64,000 nucleotides of DNA from JANQIO01 sp038746745 (GTDB lineage Bacteria; Pseudomonadota; Gammaproteobacteria; Pseudomonadales; Halieaceae): assembly GCA_038746745.1 (NCBI GenBank), contig JBCDKJ010000006.1:33447-97446 (forward strand), written 5' to 3'. Position 1 is the first letter of the stretch, and each line of letters begins with the position of its first letter. Under the pieces are notes generated by a model that worked only from the letters and a program-made list of their open reading frames with translations, had not been told where the DNA came from and made no database searches. Shown here one piece after another: positions 9,467 to 16,866 of the stretch. Position numbers and translations under genes: made by a program.

Positions 9467-9498
9467 ACGCTAGCTTGGATTTATCTTTACGTCAAAAT
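9467..9498 (-). promoter_or_regulatory. Promoter and operator B upstream of S33 copy 2
   Basis: Minus-strand TTGACG (9490-9495), a 17-base spacer and TAGCGT (9467-9472). The palindrome-like ATCTTTACGTCAAAAT (9483-9498) covers the -35. Bases 9467-9496 are identical to 11072-11101, so this promoter was duplicated together with the gene. Confidence 0.68.
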
Positions 9499-9543
9499 AA
9501 ATTTTGGCCAGCCTGCCTGGACTTATCTTCATGCTGTCGACAC

Positions 9544-11040
9544 TCAGGGAGACGGGATCGGATCAAACTCCAAGGGAGGCAACGTAATGCGATTGACGGT
9601 GGGAGCTGTGCCTTGCATCCAGTCATTTACTACGTCTCTCAGTTCTTCCGAGACGCGAATGCCAATACGAAAGGCACTGTGCGCGCCGTTCTCCATAATC
9701 ACCAGGTGGCCATTTGGAAAATCCTGTACGGTCTCCTGAGCATTTCTGAGTGGGGTCGCGGCATCGAGGTCGCCATGCACAAACAGTACGGGCACGTCGA
9801 TCTGCTCGCCCTCTCGAAAGGCGTCGGATAGTTCAGGTACGGCCCAGGCAGGGCAGATCGTGTCGTAGTAGGAAAATGCCAGGCGGCTAAAGATGGGGTC
9901 GTCAATGGCTTCCATGTCAGCGCGGCGCTCAGCCGATAAGCCCGATGCACAATCCAGCGTACCAACGACAGCAGCATCCTCACTGGCGCCGCCCAGAAAC
10001 CATGCACCCGCCAGCCGCAGTCCCCAGCGCATCAGTTTACCCTCGCCGTCATCGAGTGCTGCTACCGCCGCGGGCCAGCCGCTGAGGGGCTCACGACTGG
10101 TGATGCCATATCCGGCCCCGGACGTGCCCAGCAGGGCGACTTCATGGGGCGTCATGCCATGCGCCAGATCAGGGTTTTCGATCGCCCTCGCCATCAAGGC
10201 ATCCAGGGTCGACAGTGGATCGCCGTCACGTCCCGCCGCTTGCCAGGCGGGTGTGGCGGCTTCTGAAATGATCTCTGCCGCGCGTCGCAGTCCCGCGGGG
10301 TGGTCCCAGGTGTGATCATAACCTTCGGTACCCGAAATAATGGCTCGCTCGATCCGGTCCGGGTAATAGCGCAGGGTCGTGAGTGACCAGTGGCTGCCAA
10401 AGCTGTTGCCATGCAGACGGAAGCGGTCGTAGCCCAGCGCATCGATAACAGCCACAACGTCGGCCGCTGCCTCCATGACGGTGTACCCCGCCAGATCAAA
10501 CCCCTCTTCAATCAGCTTTTCACGACATGCCGCTGCCGATTCCCGGGACAGGCGATTAAAGTCCTCCTCAGTAAACAGCGTCATCCACTTGTTTGGTGCG
10601 CCGTCACACGCGGCGTTGGGTGTCGATAACGCAACGCCCCGCAGGTCAACAAAGATCACGTCTCCATGACGGCGAAACAGATTGACTCTGTTCATTGCCA
10701 TAGACTGCCAGCGCTCGCTCTCCAGCCAGCGCGTGTAACTGCCCCCGGGACCGCCAGGCAGCACCACCATTGGCATCGCCGAGGCGCCCTCGTCACCTTT
10801 GAAGCGATAAAAGGCGACCTCAATCGTGCGACTGTCGGTGGTAGCGCGATTTTCAGGGACGCTGACGGTGCCAACATCGAAGGTCAGCGCTTCGCCGGTA
10901 TTCAGGGTGATGGTCTTCTCAGAAAGCTTCAACGCAAGGGCTGGCAGGCTGGCCAGCATGAGAACAAGAAGCTGGACAGCGCGAGAGGCTGTGAGCCTGA
11001 GAATTACCCCATAGCGGGAGAGGGAGAGCGGAGTCAGCAC
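9544..11040 (-). CDS. S33/TAP-family alpha/beta hydrolase (copy 1 of tandem pair)
   Basis: A 498-residue paralogue of the next gene downstream, with the same motifs: LPGGPGGS, catalytic Ser213 in HGNSFG, VHGDLDAATP and ENGAHSAF. The GTG at 11040 is chosen: AGAGGA lies 7 bases upstream, and the longer in-frame GTG at 11073 falls inside the -10 box of the promoter and so cannot be in the transcript. A hydrophobic signal segment (about 22-37) indicates export. About 100 bases separate it from the second copy, which has its own promoter. The pair arose by tandem duplication including the regulatory region, perhaps with a split in substrate range. Confidence 0.87.
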   Translation of the reverse strand: MLTPLSLSRYGVILRLTASRAVQLLVLMLASLPALALKLSEKTITLNTGEALTFDVGTVSVPENRATTDSRTIEVAFYRFKGDEGASAMPMVVLPGGPGGSYTRWLESERWQSMAMNRVNLFRRHGDVIFVDLRGVALSTPNAACDGAPNKWMTLFTEEDFNRLSRESAAACREKLIEEGFDLAGYTVMEAAADVVAVIDALGYDRFRLHGNSFGSHWSLTTLRYYPDRIERAIISGTEGYDHTWDHPAGLRRAAEIISEAATPAWQAAGRDGDPLSTLDALMARAIENPDLAHGMTPHEVALLGTSGAGYGITSREPLSGWPAAVAALDDGEGKLMRWGLRLAGAWFLGGASEDAAVVGTLDCASGLSAERRADMEAIDDPIFSRLAFSYYDTICPAWAVPELSDAFREGEQIDVPVLFVHGDLDAATPLRNAQETVQDFPNGHLVIMENGAHSAFRIGIRVSEELRDVVNDWMQGTAPTVNRITLPPLEFDPIPSP

Positions 11041-11071
11041 CTTAGGGTCCTCTGGAAATAAAAAACGGTGC

Positions 11072-11103
11072 ACGCTAGCTTGGATTTATCTTTACGTCAA
11101 AGT
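11072..11103 (-). promoter_or_regulatory. Promoter and operator C upstream of S33 copy 1
   Basis: Minus-strand TTGACG (11095-11100), a 17-base spacer and TAGCGT (11072-11077), with the palindrome-like ATCTTTACGTCAAAGT at 11088-11103 covering the -35. The -10 overlaps a potential GTG at 11073, which rules that codon out as the translation start. Confidence 0.68.
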
Positions 11104-11122
11104 AATATGTGCTGAGAATGCA

Positions 11123-11136
11123 AATTGTTAACAATT
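11123..11136. promoter_or_regulatory. 14-bp perfect palindrome in divergent intergenic region
   Basis: AATTGTTAACAATT is a perfect 14-base palindrome about 20 bases upstream of operator C, between the S33 genes and the divergent DUF3649 gene. It may be a regulator site for either direction. No known consensus was matched with confidence. Confidence 0.35.
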
Positions 11137-11247
11137 AGGGTGGTGACATCCGGTCAAATAATGGTTTCATACGCAGCGGAGCTATTAGCTCAGGGTGCGC
11201 CGTCGCTACCGGACGTGAGGCGGCAATGGGCAGAGGGTGTATAGATC

Positions 11248-11292
11248 GTGGGTAACACGTTCTTGGGTAAAACGAACGTGGGTACAAGCAAC
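11248..11292 (+). repeat. Three imperfect 15-bp tandem repeats upstream of the DUF3649 gene
   Basis: Three copies of a 15-base unit beginning G/TTGGGTA start at 11248, 11263 and 11278. The period equals five codons, so this may be a remnant of coding sequence, or an iterated binding site before the reductase-like operon. A 31-codon frame with GTG at 11248 ends at 11343 but has no other support. Confidence 0.4.
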
Positions 11293-11333
11293 TTTGGTGA
11301 TGGCGCCATGGATAAGCATTCTGCGGCAACAGT

Positions 11334-11630
11334 ATGGGTATAGACAGTAAACGAAGCCGTTGGCATATCACCGGTCGCGTGCTTCTCGGCACCTTCGGCG
11401 GCTACCTGTTTGCAAACAGTGTGGCGCTGTTTTTGGTATTTGCACTGCCCATGGAACGATTGCACGCCATCATCACGATGACGTTTCTGAGCTTCCTGCT
11501 GTGGACCGTTGCAATTTTGTGGGTGTTTTCCGTGGATAAAGTGCGCAGCGTTGCTATCGGGATGATGGGGTCGACGGTGTTGTGCGGCGCGGGAGCGATC
11601 GTTCTTTACTCGCTGGAGACAGGCGCATGA
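11334..11630 (+). CDS. DUF3649 small membrane protein (iron-uptake associated)
   Basis: A 98-residue protein with three predicted membrane segments (about 15-38, 44-64, 72-92), matching the DUF3649 type that usually precedes PepSY-domain iron reductase genes. Its stop overlaps the next start (ATGA at 11627-11630), so translation is coupled. Together with the PepSY and DUF3325 proteins it forms the inner-membrane trio commonly found next to siderophore TonB receptors, where a role in reductive iron release is presumed. No receptor is adjacent here. The family is recognised from size, topology and context rather than catalytic motifs. Confidence 0.75.
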   Translation: MGIDSKRSRWHITGRVLLGTFGGYLFANSVALFLVFALPMERLHAIITMTFLSFLLWTVAILWVFSVDKVRSVAIGMMGSTVLCGAGAIVLYSLETGA

Positions 11631-13177
11631 TAGGGACTTTTAGACAGTCGATGACTTGGTTGCATACCTGGTCCGGTCTGGTGTTTGTGTGGCTGCTGTA
11701 CTTTGTCTTTGTGACCGGCACTCTCGGTTATTTCGACACTGAAATCGACCTGTGGATGACGCCGGAAGTCCCGGCCCAGGCGCGCACAGAGTTACTGCCG
11801 AACATTGCTGTGGCGCAGGCTCGCTTGCAGGAGGTGGCACCTGACTCAGAGCGCTGGTTTATCTACCCGCGTCAGGATCGTGGCAATCCACACTTGAGTA
11901 TTGGATGGTTGATCAAGGACCCGCCCGAAGGTGAAAGCGCCTTTCGCAGAGAGAGCCTTGATCCCATAAGTGGAGCCCCACTCACCGAAGCGCGTGATAC
12001 GGGTGGCGGTCAGTTGCTCTACAGAATGCACTATCTGCTGCATTACTTCCCGGCCCGCATTGGTTATTACATTGTCGCAGTAGCAACGCTGGTGATGCTG
12101 ATTGGCTTGATCAGCGGCGTGGTCGCGCACAAGAAGATCTTCAAGGATTTCTTTACTTTTCGCTGGGCCAAGGGCTCGCGATCATGGCTGGATGCCCACA
12201 ACCTGCTGTCGGTAACCACGCTACCGTTCCAGATCATGATCACCTACAGCGGGCTACTCTACACCTTGGGGCTATTCTGGATGCCCTTTGTCCTGCTGGG
12301 AGGATACGGGTTCGACATGGAGCGTGTGCGCGGGCTGCAGGACATTATTGGCGGCGATACGGTCGAGGCCGCGGAGGTCGCCGCACCGCTATTGCCATTG
12401 GACACGCTGGCGGCGGGTGTGGACCATGAAGTCGCCTTTGTTACCGTCAACTTTCCCGGCGACCGGAACAGTCGGGTCAGCTTCAATCCGCCCAACGAAG
12501 GACGCACGGATGTGGTTGGCAGTACGTTCAGCGGTGTGACGGGAGAGCCGCTGGTGTCCGAGTCACGCTTGCCGCTGCATCTGCCCGGTCTCAAATCGGG
12601 GCTCGTCATGCTGCAACTGCATCAGGGTAATTTTGCCGATACCTTCTTGCGCTGGCTGTACTTCATTGCCGGCATCATGGGAACAGCGATGGTGGCGACT
12701 GGCGCCATCTACTGGGTGAAATCGAGAACGCCACGCAAAAAGGGTATTAAGGTCGGGCGTGGCCACCGTTTTGTACAGCGCATGAACGTCGCGACGATCG
12801 TGGGCTTGCTGACCGCGATCGGCGCTTATTTCTGGGCCAATCGACTGCTGCCTGTGAGCATGGAAAATCGGGCACCCTGGGAAGCCCACTGGATGTTTCT
12901 GGTCTGGGGCGCCTGTTTCCTGCACGCTGCGGTTCGACCGATGGAAAAACTTTGGACTGAGCAGCTTTACGCCCTGGCGGGCGTCTTCCTGCTGTTACCG
13001 CTGGTCAATGCACTGACCAGCACCGCACACCTGGGCAATACGCTTCCTGTGGGCGACTGGGTTTTAGCCGGGTTTGATTTAACGGCGCTGGCGACCGGAG
13101 TGATTGCGCTGATAGTGGGATTGAAACTGCGACCGCAGGCAGAGGCAGTGGCTCCGATACCGGTGATGGCACAGTGA
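11627..13177 (+). CDS. PepSY domain inner-membrane protein (putative ferric reductase)
   Basis: A 516-residue PepSY-associated transmembrane protein. It begins with a membrane helix preceded by WLHTWSG (about 10-16), a histidine-containing motif typical of the family. A periplasmic PepSY-like region, the RMHYLLHYFP segment with further histidines, several internal helices and a four-helix C-terminus follow. Such proteins are thought to bind heme and pass electrons to ferric siderophores in the periplasm. ATG 11627 overlaps the stop of DUF3649. A weakly Shine-Dalgarno-like GCGAGGC precedes the following DUF3325 gene, so all three are probably one operon. Reductase function is inferred from the family, not demonstrated. 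Confidence 0.83.
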   Translation: MIGTFRQSMTWLHTWSGLVFVWLLYFVFVTGTLGYFDTEIDLWMTPEVPAQARTELLPNIAVAQARLQEVAPDSERWFIYPRQDRGNPHLSIGWLIKDPPEGESAFRRESLDPISGAPLTEARDTGGGQLLYRMHYLLHYFPARIGYYIVAVATLVMLIGLISGVVAHKKIFKDFFTFRWAKGSRSWLDAHNLLSVTTLPFQIMITYSGLLYTLGLFWMPFVLLGGYGFDMERVRGLQDIIGGDTVEAAEVAAPLLPLDTLAAGVDHEVAFVTVNFPGDRNSRVSFNPPNEGRTDVVGSTFSGVTGEPLVSESRLPLHLPGLKSGLVMLQLHQGNFADTFLRWLYFIAGIMGTAMVATGAIYWVKSRTPRKKGIKVGRGHRFVQRMNVATIVGLLTAIGAYFWANRLLPVSMENRAPWEAHWMFLVWGACFLHAAVRPMEKLWTEQLYALAGVFLLLPLVNALTSTAHLGNTLPVGDWVLAGFDLTALATGVIALIVGLKLRPQAEAVAPIPVMAQ

Positions 13178-13214
13178 CATCGCTGTATCCGCAAAGCTCA
13201 GTGACGCGAGGCGC

Positions 13215-13487
13215 ATGGTCGCACTAGCGATGGGGCTAACCCAGCTCGCGTCCGTGGCGCTTTGCCTGTCAATGCGGCGCCACAGGAAGCTCTTGGGTGG
13301 TCGTCAACTGTCCCGACCGGCAGAACTTGGCGTTCGAACACTGGGCTTTGTTTTGTTGCTCACGGCGGCCGTCTTGTTCTTTGAAGCTCTGGACGGTATC
13401 CCCGCCACGGCGCTGCTGTGCGGCTGGTTCACCATAACGATAATCGTTATGGCAGCTATTTCTACCTGGGTCGAATCCCGCGCTTAA
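13215..13487 (+). CDS. DUF3325 small membrane protein
   Basis: A 90-residue protein with three hydrophobic segments (about 1-19, 39-58, 63-83) and the MRRHR...LGVRTLGF organisation of DUF3325 proteins, which end the DUF3649-PepSY-DUF3325 iron-uptake operons. It starts 37 bases after the PepSY gene and ends one base before the stop of the convergent DUF885 gene at 13488. Its function is unknown beyond the association with siderophore-iron handling. Confidence 0.72.
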   Translation: MVALAMGLTQLASVALCLSMRRHRKLLGGRQLSRPAELGVRTLGFVLLLTAAVLFFEALDGIPATALLCGWFTITIIVMAAISTWVESRA

Positions 13488-15326
13488 TCATCTGGCTGCG
13501 GTCTGTAAGACGCGTGCTTCCTGCTGTTCTATCCACTGGTCGATAACATCGTCCATAACCCCCAGCGGCAATGCGCCGTTCAGCAGCATCACGTCGTGAA
13601 GCGCACCCAGATCGAGCTTATCGCCCAGCGCTTGCTCCGCCCTGGCTCGCATTTTCAACATGGCCAGCTGCCCGGTTTTATAAGACGTGGCCTGCCCGGG
13701 GTTGGCGGCGTACCGCTCAATTTCCCGCTCTACGCGTCCATCGGGTAGCCCGGTTTGGGCCTTCATGTAATCGATAGCCTCCTCTCGAGACCAGCGCATC
13801 GCATGCAGCCCGGTATCTACCGCCAGCCGCGTCGCTCTGAAGAGCTCCAACTGCAGTCGGCCAAGATTGCCGAGGGGGTCGTCTGCATAGACGGCAATAT
13901 CTTCAGCCACCACCCGTTCACTGTACAGCGCCCAGCCCTCAACGAAAGCAGGAAACGTTGGATAGCGCCGCATCAGAGGGATACCTTCTAATGAAATGGC
14001 CAATGCGCCCTGAAAGTGGTGCCCGGGAGATCCCTCGTGGTACATCAGTGTCGGCAGGGCAAAGCGTGGAATCTCAGCCGTATCGCGCTGGTTGATGTAG
14101 AAGCGACCGCCCCGCGAACCGTCGAGAGGCGGCGGTCTGTAGTATCCCGTCGTGGAGGAGTCCTGGGCGTACTCTGGAACGCGCAGAATCTCCAGCGATT
14201 GCGTGGGCAAGGTGTCAAAGTAGTCACCTATATTTTCCATGAGGGCGGCGTCGAGCTGCTCAAGGTACGCGATCATTGCGCGCCGGCCTTCTTCGTCGTT
14301 GCTGAACAGATTCTCAGGACGCTGGCTGAGCAGGTCCATACGCTCCGCCACGGTGCCCTCGGTGAGACCCTGGGAACGCAGCAGCACATCCATCTCTCCC
14401 TGGATGCGGGCTATCTCTGAGAGTCCAGTCTGATGCAGTTCTTCCGGCGTCAGGTCCGTGGTGGTGTTGGAGCGCAGTGCTGCCGCATAAATGGCATCGC
14501 CATTGGGTATGCGCCAGATGCCTGCGTCGTGATCCGTGACCTCCAGCAGATCTTCGAACTGCGCGATCAAATTTTCATAACCAGGTCTCACGTGAGCTTC
14601 AACGTGTTCGGCGGCCTGCGCGGCGAATTGGTCTATCTGTGCCTCGCTGAAGCCAGCCTCGCCCATGCGTCGCACCAGAGACGTCACCAGCAGGTTTTCA
14701 CTGGCACTACCGTCTATAAACGTGCTTAAGCCTGTCAGGGTTTTGACGATCATGAAGTCCGGCGGTATCACACCCTGCTGGCGATCGTCTTCCACACGAA
14801 CGCTCAGTTCCGCCAGCACCCTTCCGTATTCCTTTAAGCGGCTGAGGTAACGACGAACGCTTTTCTCATTGGTGATCTGGTGCGAGCCAGTCAACATCTC
14901 GGGAATCTGGATTTGCGGCCCCGCCAGCGGGTTTATCCGGTAACCGAAAGGTTGCAGCTCTGCCCGGGTCAGCAAATCGTCCATAGTCCAGGCGGCAACG
15001 CGCCAACTGATCAGCTCCTGCCCTTCCAGTCCTTCGGGTCCATAGCGGTCCAATCGCTGGCGCGCGGTTTTTAGTAGCTGCAGCGTTTTCTCATCCTGCT
15101 CGCGCGTGTAGCTGCCGAGCTTGCCGGAATGAAAATCAAGCGGTGTGTTTTCTATCGCACCCATGAAGGTGAGGAATTCCGGCGAACTCAGCAGAAACTG
15201 CAGGGTGAACTTGTTGATATACGCATTAACCGTGACGGGGCGATACCAGAGCGTAAACCACGCAATAAAGGTCGCTAGAGCCAGGAGCAATGCCAGAGAG
15301 ACGCCAATGCGCTTGATCACGTGCAT
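13488..15326 (-). CDS. DUF885 family metallopeptidase-like protein
   Basis: A 612-residue DUF885 protein anchored by an N-terminal membrane segment (about 6-26). HEGSPGHHFQ, with H430, E431 and H436, is the zinc motif of this family of putative carboxypeptidases/oligopeptidases related to thermolysin-like enzymes. C-terminal repeats of conserved EGWALYSE and SYKTGQLAM, also family hallmarks, follow. ATG 15326 is preferred because AAAGGA lies about 9 bases upstream and the membrane anchor follows directly. The gene is 43 bases behind the M20 peptidase gene and is the last gene of the TonB receptor operon, suggesting it trims peptides imported through that receptor. Confidence 0.88.
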   Translation of the reverse strand: MHVIKRIGVSLALLLALATFIAWFTLWYRPVTVNAYINKFTLQFLLSSPEFLTFMGAIENTPLDFHSGKLGSYTREQDEKTLQLLKTARQRLDRYGPEGLEGQELISWRVAAWTMDDLLTRAELQPFGYRINPLAGPQIQIPEMLTGSHQITNEKSVRRYLSRLKEYGRVLAELSVRVEDDRQQGVIPPDFMIVKTLTGLSTFIDGSASENLLVTSLVRRMGEAGFSEAQIDQFAAQAAEHVEAHVRPGYENLIAQFEDLLEVTDHDAGIWRIPNGDAIYAAALRSNTTTDLTPEELHQTGLSEIARIQGEMDVLLRSQGLTEGTVAERMDLLSQRPENLFSNDEEGRRAMIAYLEQLDAALMENIGDYFDTLPTQSLEILRVPEYAQDSSTTGYYRPPPLDGSRGGRFYINQRDTAEIPRFALPTLMYHEGSPGHHFQGALAISLEGIPLMRRYPTFPAFVEGWALYSERVVAEDIAVYADDPLGNLGRLQLELFRATRLAVDTGLHAMRWSREEAIDYMKAQTGLPDGRVEREIERYAANPGQATSYKTGQLAMLKMRARAEQALGDKLDLGALHDVMLLNGALPLGVMDDVIDQWIEQQEARVLQTAAR

Positions 15327-15369
15327 GAGGGTAAATCCTTTTGGGAACGGGGTTGCAGATTTGCCAGGG

Positions 15370-16857
15370 TCAGGGGGTATCCATTGCCAGAATAATCTGG
15401 GCGTAGCTCCTCGCCATGGTGGCAACATTGGCAAGTGCTACACGTTCGTTGGTCCCGTGGACGCCAGAGACGTCGTTGATGTCGGACACCTGTGGCGTAA
15501 ATCGGTAGACGTTGTCGGCAATCAGAAATGCATGACGGCTGTCCGTCAGACCTACCTGTAGCATCGGGATGACCGGGCCGCCGTCGGCAAGCTGGCTCGC
15601 AACACTGTGCAACACACGATAGCCTCGGCTGTCAGTAGAGGAGACCGGCGCAGGCTCGAAGACCTCTCCCATGACTTCGACGTCTATATCCCCAAAACGG
15701 TCCGCAATCGCGGTCACATGTTCGATAACATCCTGCGCGTTGTTGCCGGGGTGGATACGGAAGTTCACGACGCCCTCAGCGCGTTGTGCCAGAACGTTTT
15801 CCTTGGCGGAGCCCTTTAGCATGGTTGGTGCTGTGGTGGTTCTGATCATGGCGTTGGGCCCCTGCTCCATGCCGAACGCCATCGCGACGACGTCTTCCAG
15901 CAGCCAGAGGTTCGTCAGCGCCATGCGCTGGATAAAGGGCATCTGCGCAGCAAATCCCTGGATCATGGGTTGCAGCGTTTCATTGTCCAGTTGCGCAGGC
16001 ATCTGCTCATCGTCGAGAGCCGCTATTGCCCTGGCCAGCCGCACCGTGGCGGAGTTTCGGGGTGGGGAAGAGGAATGACCGCCCGTGCCATGGGCTATCA
16101 GGCGCAGGGAAATCCACCCTTTTTCAGCAATATTGATCGCACCCAGGGCCGAAGCTCCGAAGGGTGAAGGCTTGAGTACGCCGCTCCCCTCGTCAACCAC
16201 CAGCTCTGCGCGCACGCCTCGCGCCTTTAGAGCTTCAAACGCGTAGCGAGCGCCGGTATCCGTTACGATTTCTTCGTCGTGCCCGAAGATAATGTAAACA
16301 GGCCGCGTCGGTTCGAACCCGGTGGCCAGCAGCGCCTCCACGGCCTCACAGATGCCAATCAGGCTGCCCTTGGTATCCAGTGCACCACGTCCGTAGACGT
16401 AGCCATCCTGAATAACCCCGGCGAAAGGTGGCGCATCCCAGTCTTGCTCAGTGCCCGGGTTGACCGGCACCACGTCCTGATGAGACATCAGCACTACAGC
16501 GTCGGCAGAGGGGTCGCTGCCCGGCCAACTATACAAGAGGGAATAGCCGTCCACAGACTCGCGGGTCATTGCCCCATGCATAAGGGGATAGGTTTTTGAC
16601 AGCCACGCCTGTAATGCCAGCCAGGGCCCTTCCTCACCTTTGATCGGGTCTCCCGGATTGGTGGTGACTGTTTGAAACTGAATGGCCTCGCCCAGGTGCA
16701 CCGCTGCCAGGCCCTCGTCAACCGAGGGCGGCGCGGGCAATTCAACCGTATCCAGCGGCGGCGGGCCCTCGAATCTCAAGGTATTGAGAGCCAGTACGCC
16801 GACCAGCAGGAGCAGTGCACCCAGCAGTGCAGCGCCCGCCTTGAATACGCGTTTCAC
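15370..16857 (-). CDS. M20 family peptidase (carboxypeptidase S-like)
   Basis: A 495-residue zinc-dependent M20 exopeptidase with an N-terminal membrane anchor (about 7-25). SHQDVVPV carries H126 and D128, GRGALDTKG carries the bridging D161, and GHDEEI supplies the catalytic base E195 and ligand E196. The length and TxxPGDPIKGEEG region resemble yeast carboxypeptidase S and PM20D1-type enzymes, which can act on N-acyl amino acids as well as peptides. It begins 9 bases after the TonB receptor stop and is followed by DUF885, so receptor and two peptidases form one uptake-and-degradation unit. The specific substrate is unknown. Confidence 0.9.
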   Translation of the reverse strand: MKRVFKAGAALLGALLLLVGVLALNTLRFEGPPPLDTVELPAPPSVDEGLAAVHLGEAIQFQTVTTNPGDPIKGEEGPWLALQAWLSKTYPLMHGAMTRESVDGYSLLYSWPGSDPSADAVVLMSHQDVVPVNPGTEQDWDAPPFAGVIQDGYVYGRGALDTKGSLIGICEAVEALLATGFEPTRPVYIIFGHDEEIVTDTGARYAFEALKARGVRAELVVDEGSGVLKPSPFGASALGAINIAEKGWISLRLIAHGTGGHSSSPPRNSATVRLARAIAALDDEQMPAQLDNETLQPMIQGFAAQMPFIQRMALTNLWLLEDVVAMAFGMEQGPNAMIRTTTAPTMLKGSAKENVLAQRAEGVVNFRIHPGNNAQDVIEHVTAIADRFGDIDVEVMGEVFEPAPVSSTDSRGYRVLHSVASQLADGGPVIPMLQVGLTDSRHAFLIADNVYRFTPQVSDINDVSGVHGTNERVALANVATMARSYAQIILAMDTP

Positions 16858-16866
16858 GCGCGGTGC

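Noticed and set aside
11041..11073. GTG at 11073 as start of S33 copy 1
   Set aside because: It lies inside the -10 box (11072-11077); GTG 11040 has AGAGGA at correct spacing.
11135..11392. Minus-strand frame with YPR-type five-residue repeats
   Set aside because: It is the complement of the 15-base tandem repeats and overlaps the start of the DUF3649 gene; no start signal.
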